Counted from the stretch's first letter, positions 7,946 through 15,568 are shown. The stretch: 64,000 nucleotides of DNA from Oscillospiraceae bacterium (GCA_015065645.1 SVPW01000007.1:1-64000); one strand, 5' to 3'. Numbers and translations are program-made. The notes: generated by a model not told the origin, from the sequence alone.

Positions 7946-8986
7946 ATGAAAAGAATTGAAGATCTTGATACCAATTTCAAGCTGGAATCAAATATAGGAA
8001 AAGATGATGTTAAGTTTTACGATGTGAGGCAAGCGCCCTTTTCCATTCACGGCGTAATTTATGAAAACGGAAGATTCAGAAGAATGCCGCAGGAAATTGC
8101 CGATACGGTAAATCAGGGTGTGGCAGTAATTAATTCCAATACTGCAGGAGGCAGAGTAAGATTTAAAACCAACAGCCGTTATGTTGCAATAGTTGTTAAA
8201 ATGATGGGAATAGGCAAAATGCCGCATTTTGCACTTACAGGCTCTGCAGGATTTGATCTTTATTCTGGCAATAGATATATACGTACCTTTGCGCCGCCTT
8301 TTAATATTTCTGACGGATACGAAAGCGTTATAGATTTTGAAAATGACGATTTAAGGGATATAACCATAAACTTCCCACTTTACAGCGGAGTTACAGAGCT
8401 TTATGTGGGGGTAAGTGAAACTGCCGATGTTCTTGCACCATCAGATTATAAGATAAAGCAGCCTATCGTTTATTACGGTTCCTCAATAACCCAAGGCGGA
8501 TGTGTTTCAAGACCCGGTAATGCTTATCAAAGCATTGTTTCTCGTGAGTTTGATGCTGATTTTATTAATTTGGGATTTTCGGGAAATGCAAAGGGTGAGG
8601 ATGAAATTGCCGAGTATATAAAAGGTCTTTCTATGACGGCATTTGTTTACGATTATGACCATAATGCTCCCTCAACACAGCATTTAAAGGATACCCACGA
8701 AAGAATGTTTAAGATTATTCGTAAAGAAAATCCATCCCTCCCCATAATTATTATGTCAAGACCTAAATATTATTTGACCAATGATGAACAACGCCGTTTG
8801 GATGTTATAATGGAAACATATAACAATGCAAAGCAAGCAGGGGATAATAATGTTTATCTGCTTGATGGGAAAACACTTATGGCTTTGGCAGAAAATGATG
8901 GTACGGTTGATAACTGCCATCCCAATGATTTGGGCTTTGCCTCAATGGCAAGGGCATTGATAAATGTTCTAAAAGGCATATTTTAA
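7946..8986 (+). CDS. SGNH/GDSL-family hydrolase with N-terminal beta domain
   Basis: Residues 1-165 form an all-beta region of the kind that precedes SGNH domains in carbohydrate-ester hydrolases. The SGNH domain follows: block I YYGSSITQGG with candidate nucleophile Ser180; block II/III LGFSGN (209-214, oxyanion Gly and Asn); block V DNCHPND with Asp322 and His325. No signal peptide is seen, so the enzyme is probably cytoplasmic. Likely activity is de-esterification (for example deacetylation) of a small carbohydrate substrate imported by the neighbouring permease, which is inference. The start has TAGGAGG 8 bases before it. It is the last gene of the run; a terminator-like hairpin follows. 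Confidence 0.85.
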   Translation: MKRIEDLDTNFKLESNIGKDDVKFYDVRQAPFSIHGVIYENGRFRRMPQEIADTVNQGVAVINSNTAGGRVRFKTNSRYVAIVVKMMGIGKMPHFALTGSAGFDLYSGNRYIRTFAPPFNISDGYESVIDFENDDLRDITINFPLYSGVTELYVGVSETADVLAPSDYKIKQPIVYYGSSITQGGCVSRPGNAYQSIVSREFDADFINLGFSGNAKGEDEIAEYIKGLSMTAFVYDYDHNAPSTQHLKDTHERMFKIIRKENPSLPIIIMSRPKYYLTNDEQRRLDVIMETYNNAKQAGDNNVYLLDGKTLMALAENDGTVDNCHPNDLGFASMARALINVLKGIF

Positions 8987-9017
8987 GTTGAAATTTATTA
9001 CAGAATAAAAGCACCAA

Positions 9018-9061
9018 GGCGGAGGCATTTCGTAAAGAAGATGTCTCCGTTGTTCCTTTTT
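9018..9061 (+). terminator. Terminator-like hairpin after the SGNH gene
   Basis: CGGAGGCAT (9020-9028) pairs with ATGTCTCCG (9041-9049). Spaced T residues follow (TTGTTCCTTTTT). Confidence 0.55.
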
Positions 9062-9092
9062 AAAAAATATGGAAAAATTATCAAAAAAACTA

Positions 9093-9121
9093 TTGACAAA
9101 TGCGTTTTGCGGTGTTAATAT
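9093..9121 (+). promoter_or_regulatory. Probable promoter of feoA
   Basis: A perfect -35 TTGACA (9093-9098) is followed after 17 bases by TAATAT (9116-9121). A better -10, TATAAT at 9119-9124, is 20 bases away. Two operator-like repeats begin five to eight bases downstream, so bound repressor would cover the transcription start. Confidence 0.55.
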
Positions 9122-9128
9122 AATGTTT

Positions 9129-9147
9129 GGTTAGCGGCGGCTAATCG
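9129..9147 (+). promoter_or_regulatory. Operator-like repeat 1 of the feo locus
   Basis: Reads GGTTAGCGGCGGCTAATCG, an imperfect dyad (GGTTAGC...GCTAAtC). It shares the pattern GGTTAGC-N6-TAAYCG with two other copies at 9163 and 9471. Half-sites GGTTAG/CTAACC recall DtxR/IdeR-type iron boxes. Confidence 0.65.
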
Positions 9148-9162
9148 TTTTTAATGGCGGTT

Positions 9163-9181
9163 GGTTAGCTTAAACTAATCG
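9163..9181 (+). promoter_or_regulatory. Operator-like repeat 2 of the feo locus
   Basis: Reads GGTTAGCTTAAACTAATCG and starts 34 bases after copy 1, which is about three helical turns. It lies between promoter and feoA. Confidence 0.6.
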
Positions 9182-9214
9182 TAACTTGATTTAATAATCG
9201 CAGGAGACGGCGTT

Positions 9215-9427
9215 ATGACTTTAAAAACTGCAGAAGAGGGAAAAGAGTATATCATTCAGCGGATAGAAACTGACGATGAAGAAATGGATGCCTTTTTGTT
9301 CTCCTTGGGTTGCTACAGCGGTGAGCCTATTACGGTAATTTCCCATTTAAAGGGCGGCTGTGTGGTATCCATTAAGGATGGCAGGTATAATATTGATAAC
9401 CAATTAGCAGAAGCTATCATTGTTTAA
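9215..9427 (+). CDS. feoA: FeoA-domain protein
   Basis: This 70-residue SH3-like protein supports ferrous iron uptake through FeoB. The FeoA pattern is visible: a hydrophobic turn EEMDAFLFSLGCYSGEPITVI in mid-protein (here about residues 28-48), then GGCVVSIKDGRYNIDNQLAEAI, the strand ending in the Ala-rich terminus typical of the family. GGAGAC before the ATG serves as ribosome-binding site. It is followed by a terminator-like hairpin and a third operator copy before feoB, so the two genes may be partly uncoupled. Confidence 0.9.
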   Translation: MTLKTAEEGKEYIIQRIETDDEEMDAFLFSLGCYSGEPITVISHLKGGCVVSIKDGRYNIDNQLAEAIIV

Positions 9428-9436
9428 GTTTTTATT

Positions 9437-9466
9437 TAAAGGTAATCCGCTGATTACTTTTTTGTT
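9437..9466 (+). terminator. Terminator between feoA and feoB
   Basis: AAAGGTAATC (9438-9447) and GATTACTTTT form a 10-bp stem with a 4-base loop and a trailing T run. Read-through would be needed for feoB unless feoB has its own promoter, which I could not identify. Confidence 0.65.
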
Positions 9467-9470
9467 TCAC

Positions 9471-9489
9471 GGTTAGCGGCGTCTAACCG
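9471..9489 (+). promoter_or_regulatory. Operator-like repeat 3, in front of feoB
   Basis: Reads GGTTAGCGGCGTCTAACCG, the most symmetric copy: CGGTTAG-N7-CTAACCG is a perfect dyad if the flanking C at 9470 is included. It lies 59 bases before the feoB start, which hints at separate control of feoB. Confidence 0.65.
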
Positions 9490-9547
9490 GAAGAGTTTTA
9501 CAGTTTTTCTGTTAAAATAAATGTACATAATTGGGAGGAAATGAAAA

Positions 9548-11608
9548 ATGAGAATCGCTTTAACGGGTAATCCCAACAGCGGTAAAACCACAATGTTCAA
9601 TGCTCTGACCGGTCGTAATGAAAAGGTTGGAAACTGGGCAGGTGTTACCGTTGATAAAAAGGAAAGCTCAATAAGGAAAACTTATTATAACGGCGAACAA
9701 GAGCTTATAGCGGTTGACCTGCCGGGTGCATATTCAATGTCACCGTTTACTTCGGAAGAAAGTATTACAAGCTCTTATGTAAAAAATGAAAATCCTGATG
9801 TTATTATAAATATCGTGGATGCTACAAATTTAAGCCGTAGCTTATTTTTCACCACCCAGCTTTTAGAGCTTGGTATACCGGTTGTGGTTGCTCTTAATAA
9901 GTCGGATATAAACAAGAAAAAGGATAACAAAATTGATACTGCAAAGCTTTCTGAAAAGCTTGGTTGCGTAGTTGTTGATACCGTTTCCACCAATGCTGAG
10001 GGTTTAAAGGATGTTATTTCGGCTGCTGTTGAATGTATAGGTAAAACGCAGTCGGCTCCTTTTATTCAGGAGGATATTGACCTTACCGATAAAAACGCTG
10101 TTGAAGAGGCCGATAGAAAGCGTTTTGCATTTGTAAATAAGATTGTTGCAGATGTTGAAATTCGTAAGGTAAAAACCAATCAAAAGAATTTCCAGGATAA
10201 AATTGATGCTGTTCTAACAAATAAATGGCTCGGTATTCCAATCTTTGCGGTTGTAATGTTTTTGGTTTTCCAAATTTCTCAGGCATGGCTTGGTGTATGG
10301 CTTGCAGAGGGCGTTGAAATAGGCAGCTTCACCTTTAAGGGACTTGTTGGTTATATTGGTGACTTTAAGGAGATTGTTGAAGGCTGGATGTCAGGCGCCA
10401 ATACCTTGTTACAGGCATTTGTGCTTGAAGGTATAATTGAGGGTGTAGCCGCTGTTGTAGGCTTTTTGCCGCTGGTTATGGTTATGTACTTCCTTATAGC
10501 TCTTCTTGAGGATTGTGGTTATATGGCACGTGTTTCGGTAGTACTTGACCCTATTTTCAAGAAGGTTGGTCTTTCGGGTAAGTCCGTTATCCCGTTTGTA
10601 ATAGGTACGGGCTGTGCTATCCCCGGTGTTATGGCGTGCCGCACTATCCGCAATGAGCGTGAACGCAGAGCAACCGCTATGCTTGCCCCCTTTATGCCAT
10701 GCGGTGCAAAGCTTCCTGTAATATCTTTGTTTGTGGGTGCCTTCTTCCCAGGTGCCGGTTGGGTAGGAACCGCAATGTACTTTGCAGGTATTATTATCAT
10801 ATTCCTTTGTGCGCTTCTTATTAATCAGATTACGGGATATAAATCAAGAAAGTCTTACTTTATTATTGAGCTTCCCGAATATAAAGTTCCCTCTTTCTGG
10901 AGGGCGTTTAAGTCGATGTGTGGCAGAGGCTGGTCTTACATAGTAAAGGCAGGTACAATTATTCTTGTTTGCAACTTTGTTGTATATCTTATGCAGAACT
11001 TTACCTGGTCTTTTGCAACTGCTTCCGAGAATGCAGATAATTCTATTCTTGCCACCATTTCAACCCCGTTTGCATATCTGTTTGCTCCGATAGTTGGTGT
11101 TGTTTTGTGGAAATTTGCCGCCGCTGCTATTACAGGATTTATTGCAAAGGAATGTGTTGTTTCCACTCTTGCAACCTGCTTTATGTTCAGTAGCCTTATG
11201 GATGAAGAGGGTCTTGCTATAGCAGAAGGCTTTAGCGGAACTGCGGTTGCACAGTATATGCCTATGACTGCGGCTGCTGCTTTGGCGTTCCTTATGTTTA
11301 ACCTTTTTACACCGCCTTGCTTTGCGGCAATAGGTGCTATGAACTCTGAAATAAAGAGTAAAAAATGGCTCTTCGGCGGTATAGGATTACAATTCTCTGT
11401 TGGTTATGTTATCGGTTTTCTCACATTCTTCTTTGGTAGCCTTATCACGGGTGAAAGCTTGGGAGAAATTTGGATGCCTATCTTAGGTTGGGCTATCACC
11501 GCAGGTATTATAGCAATTATAACCGCTATAATTATTAATAATAAAAAGAAGTTTAAAGAGGAATATGCTCTTGGCGCAAAGAGTAAAAAAGTTGCCGCTA
11601 CCAAATAA
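9548..11608 (+). CDS. feoB: Ferrous iron transporter B
   Basis: FeoB is the membrane GTPase that imports Fe2+. The N-terminal G domain shows G1 GNPNSGKT (7-14), G3 DLPGAYS (near 58) and G4 NKSD (near 118). A helical regulatory domain follows to about 220, then the polytopic membrane part with the two Gate repeats (VIPFVIGTGCAIPGVMACR and FIAKECVVSTLA-like segments) whose cysteines are implicated in iron passage. Length 686 aa matches the family. The start is fixed by GGGAGGAAA upstream and the immediately following G1 motif. The next gene encodes the small Cys-rich partner. Confidence 0.97.
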   Translation: MRIALTGNPNSGKTTMFNALTGRNEKVGNWAGVTVDKKESSIRKTYYNGEQELIAVDLPGAYSMSPFTSEESITSSYVKNENPDVIINIVDATNLSRSLFFTTQLLELGIPVVVALNKSDINKKKDNKIDTAKLSEKLGCVVVDTVSTNAEGLKDVISAAVECIGKTQSAPFIQEDIDLTDKNAVEEADRKRFAFVNKIVADVEIRKVKTNQKNFQDKIDAVLTNKWLGIPIFAVVMFLVFQISQAWLGVWLAEGVEIGSFTFKGLVGYIGDFKEIVEGWMSGANTLLQAFVLEGIIEGVAAVVGFLPLVMVMYFLIALLEDCGYMARVSVVLDPIFKKVGLSGKSVIPFVIGTGCAIPGVMACRTIRNERERRATAMLAPFMPCGAKLPVISLFVGAFFPGAGWVGTAMYFAGIIIIFLCALLINQITGYKSRKSYFIIELPEYKVPSFWRAFKSMCGRGWSYIVKAGTIILVCNFVVYLMQNFTWSFATASENADNSILATISTPFAYLFAPIVGVVLWKFAAAAITGFIAKECVVSTLATCFMFSSLMDEEGLAIAEGFSGTAVAQYMPMTAAAALAFLMFNLFTPPCFAAIGAMNSEIKSKKWLFGGIGLQFSVGYVIGFLTFFFGSLITGESLGEIWMPILGWAITAGIIAIITAIIINNKKKFKEEYALGAKSKKVAATK

Positions 11609-11630
11609 TTGATTTTAAGGAGTATTATTT

Positions 11631-11795
11631 ATGCTGAAGGATATTATAATTATTGCAGTAATAGTTGTAATAATAGGTCTTGCTTCGTTTTATATTTATA
11701 AATCAAAGAAAAGCGGTAAAAAATGTATAGGCTGTCCTGATAGCTGTTGTTGTTCGGGTAAAACAAAATGCAGCGGTTGCGGACAAGAAAAATAA
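11631..11795 (+). CDS. FeoB-associated Cys-rich membrane peptide, 54 aa
   Basis: ATG with AAGGAG 8 bases upstream opens a 54-residue protein. One N-terminal membrane span (IIIIAVIVVIIGLASFYIY) is followed by a basic stop-transfer KSKKSGKK and a cysteine cluster (CIGCPDSCCCSG then CSGC, seven Cys in 19 residues). This is the layout of the FeoB-associated Cys-rich membrane protein family found after feoB in Firmicutes. The cysteines could bind Fe2+ or an Fe-S cluster on the cytoplasmic side; direct function is unproven. It is too short for most ORF callers. Confidence 0.88.
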   Translation: MLKDIIIIAVIVVIIGLASFYIYKSKKSGKKCIGCPDSCCCSGKTKCSGCGQEK

Positions 11796-11814
11796 ATTAT
11801 ACCCCTCCCTTAAT

Positions 11815-11860
11815 AAAAAAGCTCATGCCGTGCTCAAAAAAGCACGGCATGAGCTTTTTG
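11815..11860 (+). terminator. Terminator of the feo operon
   Basis: A 19-bp perfect stem (arm AAGCTCATGCCGTGCT) surrounds a 6-base A-rich loop and ends in T5. Very strong. Confidence 0.93.
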
Positions 11861-11871
11861 TTAATAATTGG

Positions 11872-11900
11872 TTGAAAGTAGTGGTAAAAAGAGGTATACT
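11872..11900 (+). promoter_or_regulatory. Promoter of the Ada-like lipoprotein gene
   Basis: TTGAAA (11872-11877), 17 bases, TATACT (11895-11900). Confidence 0.65.
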
Positions 11901-11941
11901 ATAAATATAATCATTATAATAATATTTAGGAGAAATTTCGG

Positions 11942-12322
11942 TTGTTAAAAGCAGTAATATTTTTTCTTTTGTGTATAACGCTTTTTTGCGGTTGTGAAAC
12001 AAATAAAACTCAGTATTATAAGGATAAAGGAATAAACATTACTTTGCCTGATGATGATACGGTTAACGGATATAGGCAGTCACAAAATGACTATACGGCA
12101 TCAGAAGAGCAAACGCATACATCCTCAAATCAATCTTATATCACATCATCACATAAAGAGGTTTTGGAATCGGTTTATTATGCAAATACAAATTCTAAAA
12201 AATTCCATCGTCCTTCTTGCGGTCTTGGTGTTAAAATTAAGGATGAAAATCTTTATGTTACCGATAGCAGGCAGGAGCTTATTGATAAAGATTATGAACC
12301 CTGTGGGCGATGTAATCCGTAA
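11942..12322 (+). CDS. Lipoprotein with C-terminal Ada-type metal-binding motif
   Basis: The start is TTG with TAGGAGA about 8 bases upstream. Residues 1-17 are a lipoprotein signal with lipobox FCGC and lipidated Cys18. A polar Ser/Thr/Asn-rich linker runs to about 75. The C-terminal 50 residues carry YYANTNSKKFHRPSC and DKDYEPCGRCNP; this His/Cys pattern is the Ada zinc-binding-like module often found at the C-terminus of secreted nucleases and competence-type proteins. No nuclease domain is present, so the module is here attached only to a lipid anchor. Function unknown; a surface DNA- or metal-binding role is a guess. Confidence 0.75.
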   Translation: MLKAVIFFLLCITLFCGCETNKTQYYKDKGINITLPDDDTVNGYRQSQNDYTASEEQTHTSSNQSYITSSHKEVLESVYYANTNSKKFHRPSCGLGVKIKDENLYVTDSRQELIDKDYEPCGRCNP

Positions 12323-12360
12323 TTTTAATGGTTATAAAAAAATTTAATAATAAAGAACCG

Positions 12361-12405
12361 CCCCGCTTTTGCGGGACGGCACTATCGCCCTTGGGCGATT
12401 TTTCT
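12361..12405 (+). terminator. Terminator with tandem hairpins
   Basis: A CCCCGC/GCGGG hairpin is followed directly by ATCGCCC-TT-GGGCGAT (12384-12399) and a T run. Confidence 0.8.
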
Positions 12406-12531
12406 TTGAAAATTCCGAAATTTAACAACATTTATCGAACAACATATATTTCATGAAGGAAAGTTTCAAAATATTTTTTCAATACATAAACTCATTATTC
12501 ACATTTTCGGATTTTTCAAAGCTTTTTTTAG

Positions 12532-12741
12532 TCACAGGTTGTATTCCGGCCGCCCATCCACATAATGATCATCACATTCCGAAAAGCTATCGGTTAGTGT
12601 TTCATCCGGAATTACGGGATATGGATACATTCTGTAACAAGGATGAGCTTTTAATCGGCCTAAAGGAAACGCAGTCTCATCAGTACCCTGCATATATATT
12701 TCAGGCACCGTATCTCGCTTTTCGTTTCTTTTATATTTCAC
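12532..12741 (-). CDS. Small hypothetical protein, 69 aa
   Basis: On the minus strand, GTG at 12741 with GGGGTGAGAAA just upstream opens a 69-residue frame. The product is polar, rich in Pro, Tyr and Asp, with no membrane segment (middle part HPCYRMYPYPVIPDETLTD; end DGRPEYNL). The composition is reminiscent of small spore-coat proteins, but I recognise no family. An overlapping plus-strand frame of 104 codons (12453-12767) lacks a ribosome-binding site and is judged less likely. The gap between the lipoprotein gene and folC holds nothing else. Confidence 0.4.
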   Translation of the reverse strand: MKYKRNEKRDTVPEIYMQGTDETAFPLGRLKAHPCYRMYPYPVIPDETLTDSFSECDDHYVDGRPEYNL

Positions 12742-12810
12742 TTTCTCACCCCAAGAGTATTTTGTGAATTAATACTGCAAACATTCCTGTAAAAAAATGG
12801 AGTTTTAAAA

Positions 12811-14034
12811 ATGAAAAATGAAACAGAAACAATAGAATATATCCATTCTTTGGGATTTTTTTCAAAGGAAGCTTCACTTGAAAGAATAACGGCTCTTTTG
12901 AATAAACTAAATAATCCGCAAAATAATTTTCCATCAATTCATATTGCGGGGACTAACGGAAAAGGCTCAACTGCTGCATTTACCGCAAGTGTTTTAAGGT
13001 CTGCAGGCCTTAAAACAGCATTGTTTGTGTCACCATATATAATAGAGTTTAGGGAGCGTATAAGCATTAACGGTGAATTTATCTCTGCCGATGACCTTGT
13101 AAGGCTTTCCAATACCGTTAAAGAAACAGGAATTGAGGTTACGGAGTTTGAGTTTATAACGGCTGTGGCTTTTTTGTATTTTGCTGAAAAGAAATGTGAT
13201 GTTGCGGTTGTTGAAACAGGTCTTGGTGGTAGACTTGATGCCACAAATACACTTCAAAATGTTTTGGTTTCGGTAATTACTAAAATAGGTCTTGACCATA
13301 CTGCAATATTGGGTGATACGATTGAAAAAATAACGGAAGAAAAATGCGGAATCATTAAAAATGCCTTAACCGTTACATATCCTATGCAGGATGATACAGC
13401 GCTTGATGTAATTAAGAAAAGTGCGGATAATTTGGTGGTGCCTAATTTATCTAAATTAAAAATTAAAAATATTGAAAAAATTCAAAATGAATTTATTTAT
13501 GATGGTGTTTGTTATAAAACACGGCTTTCGGGGAAATATCAGGTATATAATGCTGTAACCGCCATTGAAACGGTTAAAAACTGCGGAATTGAAATTGATG
13601 AAAAATATATTCAAGAGGGGCTTTTGCAAGCACAGTTTCCCGCAAGACTTGAATGTTTTGGTAAGGATAATAACATAATTCTTGACGGTGCTCATAACCC
13701 GGACGGTGCATATGCTTTGCGTGAAGTGTTAAAGGAATATGGTGGTAATGTAACGGCTGTTATAGGTATGATGAAGGATAAAAATGTTGATGAAGTGCTT
13801 TTATCGCTTTTGCCCCTTTGTAAAAGCGTTATAACCGTTACCGTTCCAAATAATCCAAGGGCAATGGATGCTGAGGAGCTATCACAAAAAGCAGAAAAAT
13901 ACTGCGGTGATGTTATGGTGGCGGAAAATCTTGATTTAGCATTAAAGCAAGCCAAAAATAAAGGGAATACGATATTTATTTTTGGCTCACTTTACTTGGC
14001 TTCGGCTGTAAGACCGCTGCTTTTGGCAAAATAA
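12811..14034 (+). CDS. folC: Folylpolyglutamate synthase / dihydrofolate synthase
   Basis: This Mur-ligase-type ATPase adds glutamate to dihydropteroate and/or folates. The P-loop GTNGKGST is near residue 47. KTALFVSPYIIEFRERI (about 67-83) is the folate-binding loop region. VETGLGGRLDATN (near 133) and DGAHNPDGAYAL (near 290) are highly conserved FolC motifs. Length 407 aa, normal for Firmicutes is about 430. The start has TGGAG 8 bases upstream. It stands alone between the lipoprotein and the spoIIA operon. Confidence 0.95.
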   Translation: MKNETETIEYIHSLGFFSKEASLERITALLNKLNNPQNNFPSIHIAGTNGKGSTAAFTASVLRSAGLKTALFVSPYIIEFRERISINGEFISADDLVRLSNTVKETGIEVTEFEFITAVAFLYFAEKKCDVAVVETGLGGRLDATNTLQNVLVSVITKIGLDHTAILGDTIEKITEEKCGIIKNALTVTYPMQDDTALDVIKKSADNLVVPNLSKLKIKNIEKIQNEFIYDGVCYKTRLSGKYQVYNAVTAIETVKNCGIEIDEKYIQEGLLQAQFPARLECFGKDNNIILDGAHNPDGAYALREVLKEYGGNVTAVIGMMKDKNVDEVLLSLLPLCKSVITVTVPNNPRAMDAEELSQKAEKYCGDVMVAENLDLALKQAKNKGNTIFIFGSLYLASAVRPLLLAK

Positions 14035-14041
14035 AATTTTT

Positions 14042-14048
14042 TTCGACA
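14042..14048 (+). promoter_or_regulatory. Candidate Spo0A box upstream of spoIIAA
   Basis: TTCGACA is the exact reverse complement of the 0A box TGTCGAA and lies 86 bases before spoIIAA. Spo0A activates spoIIA in bacilli and clostridia. The hairpin at 14070-14107 lies between box and gene, and I could not find a clear sigma-H promoter, so the assignment is tentative. Confidence 0.4.
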
Positions 14049-14068
14049 CTTGGATATGACATAAAAAA

Positions 14069-14117
14069 AGAGGACAATGCCTTATTATGTAAGTAAGGCT
14101 TGTCCTCAATTTTTTTT
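14069..14117 (+). terminator. Terminator between folC and spoIIAA
   Basis: GAGGACA (14070-14076) pairs with TGTCCTC (14101-14107), with an inner GCCTTA/TAAGGC stem, followed by T8. Confidence 0.8.
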
Positions 14118-14133
14118 GAAAGGATATTTTTAA

Positions 14134-14463
14134 ATGGCAGTTGAAATTAATGTAACGGGTGAGGTTGTAACCGCCTTTCTTTCGGGAGAGCTTGATCATC
14201 ATTCGGCACGATTTATGCGTGAAGCGATTGATGGTGCGGTAGAGCTTAATATGCCCACACTTTTGATACTTGATTTTGAGGGTATCAGCTTTATGGATAG
14301 TTCGGGCATAGGGCTTGTTATGGGGCGCTACCGTAATCTTTCCAAAACAGGTGCTCAAATGCATATCACGGGTACTTCGCCTCAAATTTATAAGGTTTTT
14401 AAGCTTGCCGGTATAGAAAGGCTTGCAAAATTGGAAGATAGTATGAAATACAGGGGGAAATAA
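14134..14463 (+). CDS. spoIIAA: Anti-sigma-F factor antagonist SpoIIAA
   Basis: This STAS-domain protein of 109 aa, once dephosphorylated by SpoIIE, binds SpoIIAB and releases sigma-F. The motif FMDSSGIGLVMGR holds the phosphorylated serine (Ser57 by alignment with Bacillus Ser58). GAAAGGATATTT lies upstream. It is the first gene of the classic AA-AB-AC order, 3 bases before spoIIAB. Confidence 0.95.
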   Translation: MAVEINVTGEVVTAFLSGELDHHSARFMREAIDGAVELNMPTLLILDFEGISFMDSSGIGLVMGRYRNLSKTGAQMHITGTSPQIYKVFKLAGIERLAKLEDSMKYRGK

Positions 14464-14466
14464 ATT

Positions 14467-14910
14467 ATGGCAGTTATAAATCAATTTTCATTAAATATTC
14501 CGGCACGTTCGGCAAATGAAAGCTTTGCCCGTGCGGCGGTTTCGGCATTTGCTGCCCAGCTTGACCCAACTCTTGAAGAAATAAGTGATATTAAAACTGC
14601 GGTTTCTGAAGCCGTTACCAACTGCATTGTTCATGCATACGGTGAGGGTGCGGGGAAAATTTACATAAATGCCTGCATAACAGATGCGGGTGAAATTCGT
14701 ATAAAAATTCGTGATAACGGGTGCGGAATTGAAAATATAGACCGTGCTATGGAGCCTCTGTATACAACTGTTGGCGGGGAAAGAGCCGGTCTTGGCTTTG
14801 CGGTTATGCAAAGCTTTATGGATGATATTAAGGTGCGTTCGGCAGTTGGCAAAGGAACACAGGTTGTATTGGTTAAGCGCATTAAACCTCGTTATACCGT
14901 AAATGGTTGA
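14467..14910 (+). CDS. spoIIAB: Anti-sigma-F factor / kinase SpoIIAB
   Basis: This GHKL-type serine kinase (147 aa) holds sigma-F inactive and phosphorylates SpoIIAA. N box: SEAVTNCIVHAY (near 49-60). G1 box: RDNGCGIENID (near 84-94). G2 box: GGERAGLGFAVM (near 104-115). All ATP-binding elements are intact. The gene overlaps sigF by 8 bases, consistent with coupled translation and fixed stoichiometry. Confidence 0.95.
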   Translation: MAVINQFSLNIPARSANESFARAAVSAFAAQLDPTLEEISDIKTAVSEAVTNCIVHAYGEGAGKIYINACITDAGEIRIKIRDNGCGIENIDRAMEPLYTTVGGERAGLGFAVMQSFMDDIKVRSAVGKGTQVVLVKRIKPRYTVNG

Positions 14911-15568
14911 GCAAAAAAATGCACGCGAGAAGTTTATAGAAGAAAATTTAGGACTTGTTCATTCGCTTTGTCACCGATTTAAAGGCAGGGGAATTGAGTA
15001 TGATGACCTTTATCAGGCAGGCTGTGTCGGTCTTGTAAAGGCTACCGATGCTTTTGATCATAGCCGTGGGCTTTGCTTTTCAACCTATGCAGTTCCTGTA
15101 ATTTTGGGTGAAATACGCCGTCTTTTCAGGGATGGTGGTGCGGTTAAGGTTTCTCGAAGTTTAAAGGAGCTCTCCTTAAAGGTTACAAGGTTAAGCTCTC
15201 AAATGACTGCAGTTTTGGGTCGTGAGCCTACTGTTTCTGAGCTTAGTGAAAGGCTTGGGTGTTCAAAAGAAGAAATCAGTGAAGCCATTTCTGCTTCCCG
15301 TCCGGTTGTTTCGTTGACTTATGAAGATGATGACGGTGTTTCGGAATATGAGCTTCCAACCACAAGTGTTGAGGAGGAGCTTGCGGATAAGCTTTTAATA
15401 TCAGGTGCGCTTGAAAGCCTTAGTGAGCTTGAAAGAAAAATTGTTTCATGCCGCTTTTATCACGGAATGACCCAAAGTAAAACAGCCGAACTTCTTTCAA
15501 TGTCACAGGTTCAAATTTCCCGTAATGAAAAAAGGATATTGCAAAAATTAAAACCTTTGCTCACATAA
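14903..15568 (+). CDS. sigF: RNA polymerase forespore sigma factor SigF
   Basis: Sigma-70 family, 221 aa. Region 2 is visible as LVHSLCHRF...YDDLYQAGCVGLVKATDAFD and FSTYAVPVILGEIRRLFRD. Region 3 contains LSLKVTRLSS...LGREPTVSELSERLG. Region 4 ends the protein with ELERKIVSCRFYHGMTQSKTAELL-type helix-turn-helix. Position after spoIIAA-spoIIAB identifies it as sigma-F rather than sigma-G. The first compartment-specific sigma factor of sporulation. Its last codons overlap the terminator stem. Confidence 0.95.
   Translation: MVEQKNAREKFIEENLGLVHSLCHRFKGRGIEYDDLYQAGCVGLVKATDAFDHSRGLCFSTYAVPVILGEIRRLFRDGGAVKVSRSLKELSLKVTRLSSQMTAVLGREPTVSELSERLGCSKEEISEAISASRPVVSLTYEDDDGVSEYELPTTSVEEELADKLLISGALESLSELERKIVSCRFYHGMTQSKTAELLSMSQVQISRNEKRILQKLKPLLT

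Noticed and set aside
9129-9489. The feo repeats as a CRISPR array or mobile-element ends
   Set aside because: Only three 19-base copies with unequal spacing, no spacers of constant length and no cas genes; position around the promoter fits operators.
12453-12767. A 104-codon plus-strand frame before folC
   Set aside because: No ribosome-binding site, odd composition; the minus-strand frame in the same place has a better start.
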